Translations under genes and position numbers: made by a program
Shown here: one piece after another, positions 62,879-64,000 of the stretch
Layout: the number at the start of each line of letters is the position of its first letter
Numbering within the stretch: the first letter of the stretch is position 1
NCBI RefSeq assembly: GCF_000526335.1
Contig: NZ_JAFW01000001.1
Coordinates: 806,001-870,000, forward strand
Direction of reading: 5' to 3'
From: Arthrobacter sp. 31Y
GTDB taxonomy: Bacteria; Actinomycetota; Actinomycetes; Actinomycetales; Micrococcaceae
Length of the DNA: 64,000 nt
Notes under the pieces: generated by a model
Seen by the model: only the letters and a program-made list of their open reading frames with translations
Database searches by the model: none
What the model was told of the DNA's origin: nothing

Positions 62879-63721
62879 ATGCGACAAGCTCCGGCCGTGT
62901 TCCGCATGCTCGCACCATTGATCGCCGCAGGTGTTCTCTTGGTGGGCTGCGGACCTAGCCCAACGCCAATAATGGCCCCCTCAGGTTCAACCGTGCCCGG
63001 GCCCGCGCAGACAGCTGCCGCGGATAAACCGCTGCGGATTGCGCCCGCCCCCAGTTCCCTCAACCTCCCCGTGGGCTCGCTGTACAAGAACCCCGCCAAC
63101 AACCGCAGCGAACTGGTTCTCGCCGACGTCCGGCACACCGCTGTACTCATTGGCGATTCCCAGTCAATGCCGAAGGACTCCTGGCCGCAGCAGGGCATCG
63201 CAGCCATGGGCTACAAATTGCATGTAGTGGGCATGGGCGGCACCGGCTATGTAGCAAGCAATGGGAAGACCGGCAACTACATCGATGCGTTGCAACGCGG
63301 TGACTGGGTGCTTCCCTTCGGGGATCCACCGTTGATCGTGATCCAGGGTGGCGGCAATGATGCCACCCAACGTGCCACAGACGCGCAGATCTCCAGCAAC
63401 GCCGAGCGACTTCTCGCTGCACTGAAGAAGCGCTACCCCGGAACCACCTTGGCCATGATTGGAACCCTTGCCAGGGGTGTGAGCAATGGCGGCGGACGTC
63501 GCACAGAAATAGATGCCCTCTTGGGACGCATCGCGGCCAAGCACGCCATACCGTTCGTCAGCGCGGGCGACTGGCTCACCCGCTACAACGCGATCGGGGA
63601 TCTTCAGGATGGCGTGCATTTGAAGCCTGCCGGGCACGCAAAGCTTGGCGCCGCACTTGCTCGCGAATTCACCGCCCTTGGCCTCACGGCACGCCCGGAC
63701 AGTTCCGAGCCGGCTAAGTAG
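62879..63721 (+). CDS. SGNH-hydrolase-like lipoprotein
   Basis: 280-residue exported lipoprotein. The signal peptide ends in lipobox LVGC with C24. The mature part has SGNH/GDSL blocks: VLIGDSQSMP with the nucleophile Ser, a Gly in GMGGTGYVASNGK, QGGGNDA with the oxyanion Asn, and DGVHLKPAGHAKLG with the Asp-His pair. It should act as an esterase or acetylxylan-type deacylase on an envelope or environmental substrate. GTGGAGA precedes the ATG at 62879. Confidence 0.82.
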   Translation: MRQAPAVFRMLAPLIAAGVLLVGCGPSPTPIMAPSGSTVPGPAQTAAADKPLRIAPAPSSLNLPVGSLYKNPANNRSELVLADVRHTAVLIGDSQSMPKDSWPQQGIAAMGYKLHVVGMGGTGYVASNGKTGNYIDALQRGDWVLPFGDPPLIVIQGGGNDATQRATDAQISSNAERLLAALKKRYPGTTLAMIGTLARGVSNGGGRRTEIDALLGRIAAKHAIPFVSAGDWLTRYNAIGDLQDGVHLKPAGHAKLGAALAREFTALGLTARPDSSEPAK

Positions 63722-63838
63722 CCCGCGGCGTCGTCGTAACGGGCGTTGTCGAAGCGGGCGCTGTGAGGCCCGCTCCGCGTGCTTCATGAGCGCTGAGGCG
63801 CGCAAGGCAGGCCCCACAACAAGTGTTTATGAACGGCA

Positions 63839-63876
63839 AGAGCCGGTGGTTCCCACCAAAGGGAACCACCGGCTCT
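63839..63876. terminator. Terminator with 16-bp perfect stem
   Basis: Arms 63839-63854 and 63861-63876 with a 6-base loop, between the SGNH gene (plus) and an ABC transporter gene ending at 63911 (minus). Confidence 0.85.
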
Positions 63877-63910
63877 GTTGCTTCACGGCGAAGGGAACTT
63901 ACGACGCCGA

Positions 63911-64000
63911 TCAGGCCACGGCAGGTGGCAACAGCAGCGAACCACCCGGAATGGCATCCAGGAGTGCTTGCGTGTAGGCCTCGCGCGGGTTATCGAAGAC
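63911..64000 (-). CDS. Oligopeptide-type ABC transporter ATP-binding protein, C-terminal end only
   Basis: Last 29 codons plus TGA of a gene running off the right edge. The peptide has FDNPREAYTQALLDAIPGG, close to the IFxxPxHPYTxxLLxAxP pattern at the C terminus of Opp/Dpp ATPases. Nothing more can be said from the window. Confidence 0.65.
   Translation of the reverse strand, partial: VFDNPREAYTQALLDAIPGGSLLLPPAVA

Overview
The window is high-GC chromosomal DNA of an actinobacterium. The gene families and their order point to Arthrobacter or Paenarthrobacter (Micrococcaceae); the genus is inferred, not proven. Supporting signs are AdnAB-type helicase-nucleases, the coproporphyrin-dependent haem route with HemQ, an actinobacterial DapD, DUF3107 and DUF3117 proteins, GTG/TTG starts, ATGA/GTGA gene overlaps and many starts that look leaderless. 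I see no prophage, insertion sequence, CRISPR array, tRNA or rRNA. This is mostly core chromosome.

Layout. 1-5467 (minus): a coupled operon of a Cys-less alkyltransferase-like protein, adnA and adnB (adnB runs off the left edge). 5534-9033 (plus): a DEDDh exonuclease, then a polar amino-acid ABC transporter (lipoprotein, permease, ATPase). 9127-10416 (minus): a GH3-type lipoprotein. 10528-20442 (minus): the haem cluster, in transcription order hemE-hemY, then hemQ-hemH-hemC-hemD-hemB-LLM flavin oxidoreductase, then hemL; hemA diverges at 20601. Together these cover glutamyl-tRNA to coproporphyrinogen III, then coproporphyrin, coprohaem and haem b. 21948-24506: moeZ, a TetR regulator, a DUF3107 protein and a small membrane protein. 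24581-28118: pterin dehydratase and thiO-thiS-thiG (minus) behind a TPP riboswitch, with thiE divergent. 28148-35884: ferritin-like protein, TM2 protein, RNB ribonuclease, DEAD-box helicase, solitary DNA methyltransferase, MarC and PHP phosphoesterase.

35972-44615: Xaa-Pro aminopeptidase, a stress-type membrane protein, a channel-less MgtE/CBS protein with a DUF1003 protein and Mrp, then tatB, an anti-sigma factor, sigE and an O-methyltransferase. 44701-47628: DUF3117 protein, PIG-V-like glycosyltransferase, DivIVA-domain protein and LOG protein. 47792-51068: gluABCD glutamate importer. 51149-59893: dapE, dapD, a transglycosylase-like protein, an unknown protein, TetR, galE, gltA, dapC and the 7Fe ferredoxin. 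Three steps of meso-DAP/lysine synthesis (dapD, dapC, dapE) thus lie within about 8.5 kb. 60029-64000: two small proteins, typA, an SGNH lipoprotein and the tail of an oligopeptide-type ABC ATPase.

Two stretches keep the gene neighbourhoods I recall for Mycobacterium tuberculosis: the adnAB/moeZ/DUF3107/ferritin-like/helicase group, and the typA-to-GSP17M group including dapC, dapDE, LOG, DUF3117, sigE, tatB and mrp. The most useful observations are the repeated TANNNT boxes 6-7 nt before start codons, the LLM oxidoreductase inside the haem operon, the alkyltransferase-like protein coupled to adnAB, the solitary methyltransferase, the sigE-rseA-tatB locus without htrA, and several candidate operators and attenuators. 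No clearly unprecedented multi-gene system was found.
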